Positions 55,901-63,323 of a stretch of 64,000 bases of DNA are shown here, piece after piece. This DNA comes from Hermatobates lingyangjiaoensis (Eukaryota > Arthropoda > Insecta > Hemiptera > Hermatobatidae), in NCBI GenBank assembly GCA_026182355.1, contig JAPFBL010000118.1, forward strand, positions 683,001 through 747,000, in the 5' to 3' direction. How positions within the stretch are numbered: the first letter of the stretch is position 1; each line of letters starts with the position of its first letter. The notes under the pieces are model-generated. The model was not told the DNA's origin. It worked only from the letters and a program-made list of their open reading frames with translations, and made no database searches. The position numbers and the translations under genes are program-made.

Positions 55901-58900
55901 CTAAGGAGTACTAAGAAATATCACAATAATGCTTATATTATGGTTAAATCTAAAGTGCACGTTTTATATCATTCATTTAATCATAACTTTTACATGTAAC
56001 TTAAAGTAACATCGTTCCAAAAATAGCATAAAGCGTCCGTCACATTAGAGTTTCTAAACATGGTCCTCCAGGGTCCAAAGGGTTCCACAGAGCGTAATTA
56101 GTGGTTCCATTCGATAAATTTATCTGTATACTTATAAAAATCTGATGATGGACCGATCTTGTTTATTTTATTTCTTGCCACCGTGCATTGTCTGAATAAA
56201 TAATAAAATATACGTAACTTTTGTGGGAATCGAACCAATGATCTTTGCATTGGAGGTCCAGTGCACTACGCTCCGAGCTATGGAGGCTTTCTTACAGTAT
56301 ACTTCCAAAACCTGATATAAATAACGTAAGGTTTGTATAAGTCAACTAAAAATGAAGCTTTGAATGTTGAGCACAGGTGAACTTGGAATACCTGTTAATT
56401 TCAGTTTATGCAGGATCATTTAAATAAATATTAAAGAAATCAGTGAGTAATATATGACTTTACAAATAGCGGCATTAAAAAGAAAGAAGAATGAAAATAA
56501 ATTCTCTCAACATATGTCATGTAGAATTACTAACTAAAGATATAACATCTATTTCTGTTATAGAATAAACCTAACCAGTTTTTTCTAGGAAAGATCTCAG
56601 TCCCATTTTTGAATCCTTATTGTTGTTTAGACAATGTTTTTTTTATTACATTTATTTACTTTTAATTTTTGGTGTTATTCTCTTCACCAAGTGGACTTTT
56701 TTCACTTCACTTCCAAAACATAACCATAAATTCAAAAAAGGAGCTCCTTTTTCGAATGAAACATTAAATTTGTAAAATACAGTCATATCTCTGCATACGA
56801 AATTTCTTCGTTCCAAAATTTTTCTTTTTCTTCGTCCTGCGATAACAATTACAGAGAGTCACTCTCAAACAACATAAAACGAAGCTATCTGTGTTATAAA
56901 AAATCTCGAGATCTTGGGGAAAATACCAAGAAAAAAAAACCTATATTTTAGTGGTATGTTTACGTCTGAGAGCAGAGGAAACGAGCGAGTAGTTTGATAA
57001 TTTGGCCTTTCGTGTGACGAAACAAACTTTTTAAGATGAGCAACTTTTTTTCTCAGTAAGACCTTTCGTTAGAAAGAAATATCGTATAAAGAGATTCTCG
57101 TATGAAATGGTACCACTGTACGTTCAACTTGAGTGCACATGTATATAAATATACATCATATATAAATATATGATCCAACCACAAAATGAAAAGGGAAAAA
57201 AGACTCTTTCAACTGAAACAAGCGGTCTTCGTCAGAGTCAGCGCAGTTGAAAGATCTTAGTCTTTTTTTCCTTTTCATTTTGTGGTTTGATCATTGATTG
57301 TTATTTCACGTGTTTATGTGAAATCTTGTTACATTAAACCCCAACAATCTGGAGTTATCACAGCATGCGATTCTAATGCTCAATTCCCAACAAGCTATTA
57401 AGAAAGAATTAATTTTCTTTTTAACTTTTATACATATATTAGGAAAATTAAGAAATTTCGATAGTTCAATTCTTGCAGGTAAACAAATATTCCAAAAAAG
57501 GAAGATTAATAATTATTTGTATATATGTGGAATACCTGAGTAAACTGTGGCATATAAACTAGAAAATTTCGTTGGGAGGAGTCCAATGTTCCATTTAAAT
57601 CCCCAGAAAACAGTTGTAGTTGACGAACTAACTCTTCTTCCAACCACGCCCTAACTGGATGAAGGAAAATACTGGATATATTTGACTGAAATATAAAACA
57701 CACCATTTGAAATAATAATAATGTAATATATTTATGGGTATTTTTTTCAATTAATGAAATCATGATTATTTCTAAAACAAATGTTAAGTAATAGACATTA
57801 CAATAAAATAAGCAAAAAAAAACTTTTTTAAATGCATCTCATACAGCATGATAAATAGTAAGTCTTGTGTTTATATAACGAGAAATATAGCAATGAACTG
57901 TTAGAATTGGGGCCCAGAATCAATTGAAGGACAGGTAAATATTGTCAACAATAAATCCACAACGTTCAGAAATCAGGGACAGATTTCGGTAACACAGTTT
58001 CATGTTTCCCGCGTTAATGCACCACTGTTTAACTTCTTTCCCAAAAAGTACAGTAAGGAGTATTTTATTTAGTAAATTAAAATTCGTACACTGTCCATAC
58101 TGTATTTTTTTTAGTTTACAAAATAAAATTTTACTTTCTTTTGATTTAGTATTTATTTTTTTAAAAAGACTGTACAGGTGATATTTTTCCTTAAATAACA
58201 TGAGATAGACCATACAAAATTATAGATTTCAAAAATCGGGCATTCCTGTGTTAATTTTTTTTTGTATAACTCAATCAAAAACACCCAGACAAGAACATGG
58301 CAGGTTTTTTTTTTAAAAAAAAAAAACATTATCTTAGCCTTAATTCTTCCAAATCAGACAACATTTGTACAAAATTTCCATTTAAGAAATCAACAGTAAA
58401 GCGGAACAAACTTCTGAATTGCATTACTCATAACTAGCTTTCCCATGCCGTAAGAGTCCAAAAACCAAGATGCTTATTCTCTATAAAATTACAAGGAGAG
58501 CAAATGAAATAATCAATCTTTAAAGAAATAATAACAAATTCAAAATAATAACTATATGCAAAAGGTACAATATAATATTGTAATCGAACAGTGCAAAAAC
58601 TCACAGCTATTTCATTTATAATGGCAGTCCGATTAAAATGTCCAAAATTATAAAACATTATATTGATGAAGGATCCAATATAACGCTTTAATAGGTCCAT
58701 TACAGAAACTACATAAGAACTCTGATCTGCAAAGAAAAAAAAAACGAATGTTAGTTCAACAAATTTAAAACTATAATAATAACAATAAAAATAATAATAA
58801 TAGTGATAATAACAACTCTAGAAGGACAACCAAACCTTATTTTTATTATTTCCCATTTTACAATGATCATGTGAATCTAATACAGGTATATTCCGATTGA

Positions 58901-61900
58901 ATTACAAACACACTTACATAAAGATAAGAACACAAACAGTTAAAAACAAGACTCACAACGATATTTCAACATCCATTGTCTTCAGTTATAAGTGCTATTG
59001 TTCGAGTGGCATCAGCTAACTGACTTAAATGTATCAGGCAACAAGAAAGCGCTGTGAAGTATTGCCACCTTACACAAGAAGAGTAAAACAGGAACTATAT
59101 AAAAATAACTGAACATCAATTGAAAATAAAAAAAAACATAAATAACTTACAAAAGAGGTTAAATAAAACCAAGAGAAAATAACTGAACGAGGAAAGAAGA
59201 ATAAAAACAAAACGATTAATGATACAAACATAAAATAAAAAATAACACTTATAAAAAGGGATAGGACATATATCGAAGAGCAGACTCACTTCCTCATGAT
59301 GATAAATATTAGATATTTCCCAGCTGACTCTCTCAATCCTTCCACTAATGCTCTTATTTCTCTAGTAGAATTAGAATTGAAATTCATTGCCTTTAAATTC
59401 GATGGCGTCAATTACCTTAAACCAGAGGCATAGCACTTTCACCTGAAGAAGGTGACAAATGTCGAAATGAAGTAGCGAGTTTTGTTTGTAACTGCCATTG
59501 TTCTTCTCTTTCGTTTATTAGATATATTTTTTTTCTCAAAATTATTATTATTATTTAAACATCCGTGGACATTTTTTTACATCTTTCAAAATTTATTTAC
59601 GTTTTAAATTAAATTTACCAAGTATACTTCAAAAATAAATTAAGAAATGAGTTTAACATACCTGCATCTAATACTTCCTTAATTATCAGTGGAAGATAAT
59701 GGCGCGTGACAATATTCATGGAAGATATAAAGTCAACACATTCCTCAGAAATATTTTCTCCTCCAAATTTACACTAAAAAAAGACTTACAATGCATTTTG
59801 CTTTTAAAACAAGAGTAATGAAACAAAGCTTTAGACTTACGAATGCGTTAAAAAACGGTCGTAGAGATATAATCAGTCCTTCAACAGCTGTATACATTTT
59901 GAATGACTCAGATGAGTTTTCAACTCCAAGACCTTCGTTAATAAAATTTTTTAAATCTACCCGGATATTAGAAATTATGTTAGAATAATTTGAAGCAAAA
60001 ATATCACTGACTAGAACTGACTTTCCCTGCAAAAGAAAAAAAAGAAAAGAAATGCTTTTACTGATAATTAAAAAAAAATTAAAACACAATGTAAGAAGAG
60101 GAACTCACAACAGAAACAAGCATATCCATTATAAGTGACTTTCCCGAAATGTATGCTGTTTGGGAAAAACAAGTTATCATTTCTTTTAATGTTCCATTTT
60201 TTATGGTCTCGAAAACCTAAAAACAAAAAAATGATGCAATACATTTTAGTAAGGGAAGCAATTTTATTAATAAATAATATTTTAATACATGTTAAATATA
60301 TAGGAGAGAAATCTATTGACGTTTAATCGGCTCAACGATAATAAATAGACGAAAGAACTTACACGTGACGTAGGGCGTTGTGAGTTGACAGAATTGCCGT
60401 TTGTCTGATCGCTAGTTCGATTGGCTGATGTTCCTACCTGCCGCTGAACTGAAAATCAACATCCATATTATATTTTGTCAATCTATTATATAATAGTTTG
60501 ATGGGTAGCCGAATTTGACAAGGAAGCATTTTGAAATAAAATTTAAGTAAACTAGTTATTATTTTTAAGCAAACGATAAAGAAGGAAAGTTGCAATTTTT
60601 ATTTTTATATACAAAAATTTGATAAATGCGCATTAATGTTGAAACTTAAAATGTACGTGAATTCATGGTAAAACTTTATCAGTTAACTTTTAAAAATGGT
60701 ATATCTATAAATATATTATCAAAATAAACACTATAAACTGGAGTTATGTTATATCTTAATCAAAGCAATACTTTTAAAAACATATACATCTATATGTACT
60801 CCCTAATGGAAGTACAAACTGCAAAACTATAATTATAAAAAAAAAAACTAAATTTTATTGGGACTTGGTCAGTTCTTCAGGTTCAAATTAAACTCTCATT
60901 GCCAACGTTTCGGTTTTTATTTAAAAGCTTATTTCGTAGGCAGAAGTATAAATTTTGAAACAGAAAAACTAATTATTACATTACAAATTATTTTACAAAG
61001 AAAAATAATTTGTAATGTAATAATTAGTTTTTCTGTTTCAAAATTTACACTTCCTCCTATGAAAAAGGTTTTAAATAAAAACTGAAACATTGGCAATGAG
61101 AGTTTAATTTGAACCTAAAGAACTGACAGAGTCCTGATAAACTTTAGTTTTGTTTGTATTCCACGGTCGATACTTTTAGCAATATTTATAATTAGTTATT
61201 ATGTAGATATATCTACATAATTCCCGAACAGACAATTATTCCTACAACCATTTCACTTATTACTATTAAAGCGTTCTTTTACATTATAGGTAAAAACATT
61301 ATCAATAAAGAAAAACATCCTTATTAAAAGTAGGTGAAACCAGAAGAGAACCAACCAAAGGTGTCACACTTATTATCTACTCATTTATCCGATAGCGTCT
61401 TCTCCTATTTGTAGAAAAAGAAGGTCAGTTAAAAAAGGTTGCCGCAGAGTTAGAGTAGCCTCTACAATGAGTTTTCGTAGGAACTGTGCTAAAATACCGA
61501 CAACTCGCCTTTTAGTGAATACTCTGAATTTTGGGGAAACGGGATATATCTCTTGAGTGGATAGGTGGAGGAAGTAACGTGACCGAACTCACAGAGTCAG
61601 GGGTAGAGGTCCTAAAACTGCAAGACGTAATAGCAGTCTGCATATTCATATGTATGCCGATATATATATATACGAGTTCGAGATTAACAAAGAGCAACAC
61701 ACAAAGTAGGGAAACACACTTACAGACTCAAATTTTCGGGTAATCCGTCTTCAGGAGAAAAGAGAATGGGGGAGACCAAGCACGTTGTAGACGCAACGGC
61801 AAGTAACCCAATCTTTTCTCCTGAAGACGGATTACCCGAAAATTTGAGTCTGTAAGTGTGTTTCCCTACTTTGTGTGTTGCTCTTTGTTAATCTCGAACT

Positions 61901-63323
61901 CGTATTGTGTCCAGTTTGGATCGTATTTCGTTTTATCAGTGAAATATATATATATATATATATATAAAAAGATTTCACATAAACACGTGAAACAACAATC
62001 AATGATTAAACCACAATAAGAATGGGAAAACAAGACTAAGATCTTTCAACCGTAACAAGCGGTCTTCGTCAGAGTCAAAAACCCAACAGAGTCAGTTGGG
62101 TTTTTGACTCTGACGAAGACCGCTTGTTACGGTTGAAAGATCTTAGTCTTGTTTTCCCATTCTTATTGTGGTTTAATCATATATATATATATATATGTGA
62201 AGACAGGTGAAATTTCCCAGATTTCTCATACTTTTCCGTGTATAATTTGGGTGTAATCTTATATATAACTGAAAGGATTTGAAGAACATACACATTTCAT
62301 CACGACACAATTGGAGTTTACATTTTGTTTTATAAAAATAGTTGATCTGAAATGATTCAACAACTGACAAATTACTATACATACATAAAAAAAAAATGAA
62401 ACTTGGATCTTTTAACTTTGTTACGAGTTTAAATTGATTAATATATATATTGAAACAAAATGCAAAATTCAATGATTTATCCCTGTCAACAACTATAAAT
62501 GCTTGGATATATTAATCAAAGTTAAAGAAATAGAAAGACAAGCGTCATACCTGCAGGGATTCGGCGAATAGTCATACGAGGAGGTCTTCTGGACTGCGGT
62601 TCTCCAGGTACCTGACTGGACTCATTTCCACTTCTATTTCTCCTTCGAATGTGATGTGAATTACAGGGTAAAAATGGATCAAAAAACTCCAACCCTTGCC
62701 CACCACCTATAAATATGCAGATAATTTAAGTTTTAAGACAATTAATAAAACAAGTTTTGGGTTAACGAATAAAATCAGAATATATTATTACTTGACGCGA
62801 AATGGAAAAGTGGTCTATGAGAATGTCTGCCTGAAGGAGGAGTGGAAGAGGAGTCCCCTCCAGGCGTTGCCCTGTTCTGACCACCTCCCTGAGCAGAAGG
62901 AGAGTCACCAGAAGGCGGTCTGGTCTGACCACTGCTCTGAGCAGAAGATTCTTCCGTGGCACTCTGTGACCCTTCACCACCTGAACCTCCATTGTTGTTT
63001 TCAGCAGTCTGATTGTTGTTATTGTTATTGTTGTTGTTGTTGTTTGCTCCAGCTTCTCCAACCAAATGGTTAAATAAATTTCTAATAAAACCTGACCCCA
63101 AAGGAAATGGGCCAGCCATACCTAAATTAATAAGAAAGGTGAGAAATTTTAAAATAAAGATAACGTATTCTTTTATAAAAAAAAAAAGTCTACTTACCAG
63201 AACCATTCATAGTACTAGTAAAATTAGCGTCTTCAGAATTAAAATTCATAGGACCAGATCCAACGTCCATCAGTATTTGAATATTGTTATGTAATCCATT
63301 TGATGTTGGAGGCGCATCATTAC
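47804..63323 (-). CDS. BAG6: BAG6 (Scythe/BAT3), C-terminal ~618 residues, 5' exons outside window
   Basis: BAG6 is the core of the BAG6-UBL4A-GET4 quality-control complex that holds exposed hydrophobic segments, hands tail-anchored proteins to the GET pathway, and directs failures to the proteasome. Exons in transcript order: 63323-63198, 63121-62792, 62706-62551, 60448-60363, 60216-60109, 60026-59841, 59773-59662, 58726-58605, 57685-57536, 49482-49369, 48544-48388, 48015-47804 (stop 47804-47806). All phases agree. Identification rests on the tail EWVPVITKD...SESYLAGMPSKRRK followed by SAYKQQVKTSVETTL and HPDYHPDKYPNCAKYF, which match the conserved BAG6 C-terminus, including the KRRK nuclear signal. 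The middle is weakly conserved and helical. A poly-Asn/Gln stretch lies in exon 63121-62792. The ubiquitin-like N-terminus lies beyond 64000. An undetected exon in the 8 kb intron 49483-57535 cannot be excluded. Confidence 0.92.
48661..48962 (-). mobile_element. tRNA-derived SINE, poly-A subtype, near full length
   Basis: Plus strand shows poly-T (48661-48669), GGTGATAACGTCAGCCGTAC, GGGAGTCTTAAATTTTGCCT, GATCTTTAGCGAGTATCTGG, GGCTTAACGTCCTCTCCGAA and GGGGATCGAACCCCGG. The B box GGTTCGATCCC is intact at 48916-48926 in minus sense. The A box is partly lost at the end (GCTAACC). It lies in the BAG6 intron between exons 48544 and 49369. Confidence 0.85.
49558..49760. repeat. GTTGGCA-family arm followed by an F1-like fold-back
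   Basis: CCGAAACGTTGGCAATAAGG and CTGAAGAACTGACCGTATAC belong to the GTTGGCA family. 49650-49757 (CATGGACGATATAAACACAT...ATTGTGGTTTAAACGTTGAT) is a shortened relative of the AGATCT family without the ribozyme-like centre. Confidence 0.55.
49881..49930. repeat. (TA)n microsatellite, about 50 nt
   Basis: Uninterrupted TA dinucleotides adjoin the start of a fold-back element. The longest of many TA tracts that border these elements. Confidence 0.95.
49931..50222. repeat. Fold-back element, AATT family (F2), near-perfect arms
   Basis: Two approximately 120 nt arms: GTTCAATATAGACAAAGAAA...GGTTTGAACCGTCTTCAGGA and its inverse, then a second inner inverted pair AAACCAAGCGCACTGGTTCA. Very few mismatches, so it is recent. 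The right arm carries the motif at 50103-50136, the left arm the minus-sense copy. Confidence 0.92.
50103..50136 (+). ncRNA. Hammerhead-like motif, palindrome AAUU
   Basis: UCUC (50103-50106), CUGAAGA (50107-50113), C, helix II GGUU-CA-AACC, GAAA (50125-50128), AAUU (50128-50131), A50132, GAGA (50133-50136) pairing perfectly with UCUC. The two-nucleotide loop of helix II is tight. Confidence 0.7.
50238..50392. repeat. Fold-back element, AGATCT family (F1), right arm deleted internally
   Basis: ATCAATGATCAAACCACTAA, then a complete left arm through GAGTCAAAAACCCAACTGAG. The right side resumes at TGGTGGTTTGATCATTGATT and ends GTGAAATCTTTATATATATA. (TA)n flanks it. Confidence 0.78.
50415..50990. 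repeat. Fold-back element, ACGT/TAGCC family (F4), ~275-nt arms
   Basis: Left: ATTGCATGTTTTGTTATTGA...CCTTCCTAGGCCAACG; right: its inverse ending CCTCAATAACAAAACATACA. The centre is AAACTTTACC near 50700. Only scattered mismatches. Hammerhead-like motifs lie in both arms (minus sense near 50480-50520; plus sense 50887-50929). The longest such element here. Confidence 0.93.
50887..50929 (+). ncRNA. Hammerhead-like motif with full consensus core, palindrome ACGU
   Basis: UAGCC (50887-50891), CUGAUGA (50892-50898), U, helix II GAUGU-ACAAAU-ACAUC (5 bp), GAAA (50916-50919), ACGU (50919-50922), U50923, then GGC-C-UA pairing with UAGCC around one bulged C (50924-50929). Best single match to the hammerhead consensus in the window. 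Confidence 0.8.
51215..51415 (+). repeat. Single arm of AATT family (F2) with intact motif
   Basis: Motif 51279-51312: UCUC, CUGAAGA, U, GGUU-CA-AACC, GAAA, AAUU, A, GAGA. The extra base before helix II is U here and C in the copy at 50103, so it does not pair with G12. Flanked by (TA)n. Confidence 0.75.
51605..51720 (-). repeat. Single arm with hammerhead-like motif (ACGU, GUC helix II)
   Basis: Minus sense: UUAGC, CUGAUGA, U, A-GUC-CACGA-GAC-C, GAAA, ACGU, U, GUU, which pairs weakly with AGC (one G-U). A different family from its neighbours. Confidence 0.55.
52111..52417 (-). mobile_element. tRNA-derived SINE, poly-A subtype, with target duplication
   Basis: CTTTGTCAATT (52100-52110) and CTTTGTAAATT (52418-52428) flank it. 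Plus strand: poly-T, GGTGATAACGTCAGCCGTTT, GGGAGTCCTAAATTTTGCCT, GACTTAACGTCCTCTCCGAA, TTCACCTCCCGCGTGAATAA, and a slightly damaged B box. The head GGGGCCAGATTAGCTCAGTG keeps the A box. Confidence 0.88.
52970..53283. repeat. Two diverged relatives of the AGATCT family in tandem
   Basis: 52970-53075 and 53100-53283 share CACGTGA..., AAAAATGACTA and a GTGGTTTAGACGTTGATATA end. The second keeps AGATCT on both arms (CTAAGATCTCACAA, TTGAAAGATCTTAGTC), but its core is lost. Confidence 0.55.
53672..53968. repeat. Fold-back element, AGATCC variant of F1, with unique central loop
   Basis: Arms GATTTCACATAAACACGTGA...AAGATCCTTCAACCGCAACA and the inverse. A central inverted pair ACACTAGACGCAGAAAACAT/ACGTTTTCTGCGTCTAGTGT. 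Right motif near 53888-53930: GACU, CUGACGA, G, GACCG/CGGUU, GAAG, GAUCU. The AGATCT palindrome is changed, which may weaken helix III. Confidence 0.8.
53985..54155. repeat. Asymmetric fold-back with AUAU-type motif
   Basis: Outer arms AAATAAATTCAAAACGAAGG, AAACACACAGACA and TGTCTTTCTGTGTGTTTCCT, TCGTTTGAATTTATTTT. The motif lies on the right of centre. Confidence 0.8.
54064..54101 (+). ncRNA. Hammerhead-like motif, palindrome AUAU
   Basis: CACCUC (54064-54069), CUGAUGA (54070-54076), C, helix II GAC-GAUG-GUC, GAAA (54088-54091), AUAU (54091-54094), C54095, GAUGUG (54096-54101) pairing with CACCUC at five of six positions. Confidence 0.68.
54170..54240. repeat. Short inverted repeat, outer end of GTTGGCA family
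   Basis: ACAACTAAAGTTTATCGGGA and TATAAACTTTAGTTTTGTTT with TTCCACGGTCGATACTTTTA match the ends of 60845-61190. The inner part is deleted. Confidence 0.55.
54270..54440. repeat. Fold-back element with AGGCCT-type motif in its loop
   Basis: Arms ATGAAAGTATAAGCCACAAG, GAAAAAGTAAAAAACACAGA and the exact inverse (54371-54414). The loop carries the motif at 54333-54368. The tail CACGTGTTTATTGTGATT resembles other families' ends. (TA)n flanks it. Confidence 0.85.
54333..54368 (+). ncRNA. Hammerhead-like motif, palindrome AGGCCU, perfect stem I
   Basis: GCUCU (54333-54337), CUGAUGA (54338-54344), C, weak helix II in AUAUAUUU, GAAA (54354-54357), AGGCCU (54357-54362), U54363, AGAGC (54364-54368) fully complementary to GCUCU. 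Stem I and the palindrome are perfect although both differ from all other families. Confidence 0.65.
54465..54660. repeat. Fold-back element with AATATT-type decayed motif
   Basis: AATATTTCGGCCTC inverts to GAGGCCGAAATATT within 60 nt. The left arm has CUGAUGA, U, GACGAGGCC, GAAAUAUU, GAAGU in minus sense; the right arm lacks the core. Outer arms ATAAAACGATTAGAAGAAAA / GTAATCGTTTGATATA. Confidence 0.6.
54665..54870. repeat. Fold-back element, GTTGGCA family (F6)
   Basis: CTGTCAAATGCCGGCGTATC on the left; TCGAAACGTCGGCACTGAAA and CTGAAGACTGACCGAGTCCT on the right. The AAACC...GGTTT helix II is long in the left arm and partly lost in the right. Confidence 0.65.
54871..57167. other. BAG6 intron stretch with few features
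   Basis: AT-rich DNA. 56210-56290 carries a tRNA-like remnant. 56035-56100 (GTTTCTAAACATGGTCC, CAGGGTCCAAAGGGTTCC) looks like one end of an old hAT element without a visible partner. No exon seen. Confidence 0.45.
56213..56290 (-). repeat. tRNA-like remnant, probably a SINE head
   Basis: Minus sense: GCCTCCATAGCTCGGAGCGT resembles an A box, and ATTGGTTCGATTCCCAC a B box, with correct spacing. Anticodon and T stems do not pair well, so a functional tRNA is unlikely. Different from the other SINE family. Confidence 0.5.
57168..57335. repeat. Fold-back element, AGATCT family (F1)
   Basis: ATGATCCAACCACAAAATGA left; TTCATTTTGTGGTTTGATCA right. AAGCGGTCTTCGTCAGAGTC is preserved in the left arm. 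The right arm is short (GTTGAAAGATCTTAGTC). It ends CACGTGTTTATGTGAAATCT. It lies about 200 nt from BAG6 exon 57536. Confidence 0.75.
57536..60448 (-). CDS. BAG6: BAG6 central helical exons
   Basis: Six exons: 60448-60363 (QRQVGTSANRTSDQTN, polar), 60216-60109 (VFETIKNGTLKEMITCFSQT), 60026-59841 (LVSDIFASNYSNII, VEGLIISLRPFFNAF), 59773-59662 (CKFGGENISEECVDFISSMN), 58726-58605 (VVSVMDLLKRYIGSFINIMF) and 57685-57536 (FLHPVRAWLEEELVRQLQLF). The pattern of amphipathic helices with hydrophobic faces fits the middle of BAG6. No sharp motif is present, so the assignment depends on phase continuity with the flanking exons. Confidence 0.82.
58905..59010 (-). repeat. Single arm with AUAU-type hammerhead-like motif
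   Basis: Minus sense: UAUAA, CUGAAGA, C, a weak AA...UU helix II, GAAA, AUAU, C, GUUGUGAG. Partly decayed. Confidence 0.45.
60845..61190. repeat. Fold-back element, GTTGGCA family (F6), ~145-nt arms
   Basis: TTTATTGGGACTTGGTCAGT...CTCATTGCCAACGTTTCGG and the inverse ending GACAGAGTCCTGATAAACTT. The centre is TTTTACAAAGAAAAATAATT. In minus sense the left arm gives UGCC, a damaged core (UACGA), AAACC/GGUUU-type helix II, GAAACGUU, GGCA pairing with UGCC. Confidence 0.82.
61668..61935. repeat. Fold-back element, AATT family (F2)
   Basis: ACGAGTTCGAGATTAACAAA...CGTCTTCAGGAGAAAAGA, inverse at the right ending TTAATCTCGAACTCGTATTG. Motif in both arms: CUC, CUGAAGA, C, GG...CC, GAAA, AAUU, U, GAG. 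Confidence 0.88.
61970..62182. repeat. Fold-back element, AGATCT family (F1), best-preserved copy
   Basis: GATTTCACATAAACACGTGA at the left; AAGACTAAGATCTTTCAACC inverts exactly. Both arms carry the intact motif. (TA)n of 20 nt or more lies on each flank. Confidence 0.92.
62106..62148 (+). ncRNA. Hammerhead-like motif, palindrome AGAUCU
   Basis: GACU (62106-62109), CUGACGA (62110-62116), A, helix II GACCG-CUUGUUA-CGGUU (5 bp with one G-U), GAAA (62135-62138), AGAUCU (62138-62143), U62144, AGUC (62145-62148) fully complementary to GACU. All consensus core bases are present. Confidence 0.78.
62551..63323 (-). CDS. BAG6: BAG6 proline/asparagine-rich exons
   Basis: 63323-63198 reads NDAPPTSNGLHNNIQILMDV. 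63121-62792 begins MAGPFPLGSGFIRNLFNHLV, then has a run of about eleven Asn from AAC/AAT codons (63013-63048), then a Ser/Gly/Pro/Gln-rich tract. 62706-62551 reads GLEFFDPFLP, then an Arg-rich segment (RRRNRSGN, RRPPRMTIRRIPA). Phases 2-to-1 join throughout, with shared codons Gly, Ser and Val. The Asn run is a codon microsatellite, likely length-variable. Confidence 0.85.

Noticed and set aside
56213..56290. Functional tRNA gene
   Set aside because: A- and B-box-like sequences are present, but anticodon and T stems do not pair.
58605..58726. Separate small minus-strand gene starting at the internal Met (MDLLKRYIG)
   Set aside because: Flanking AG and GT sites and phase continuity show it is an internal BAG6 exon.
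59440..59495. Hammerhead-like core CTGAAGAAGGTGAC...GTCGAAATG
   Set aside because: Helix II is plausible, but there is no palindrome after GAAA and no complementary stem I.
63013..63294. Plus-strand open frame of 93 codons starting with poly-Leu
   Set aside because: Antisense shadow of the BAG6 Asn-repeat exon.
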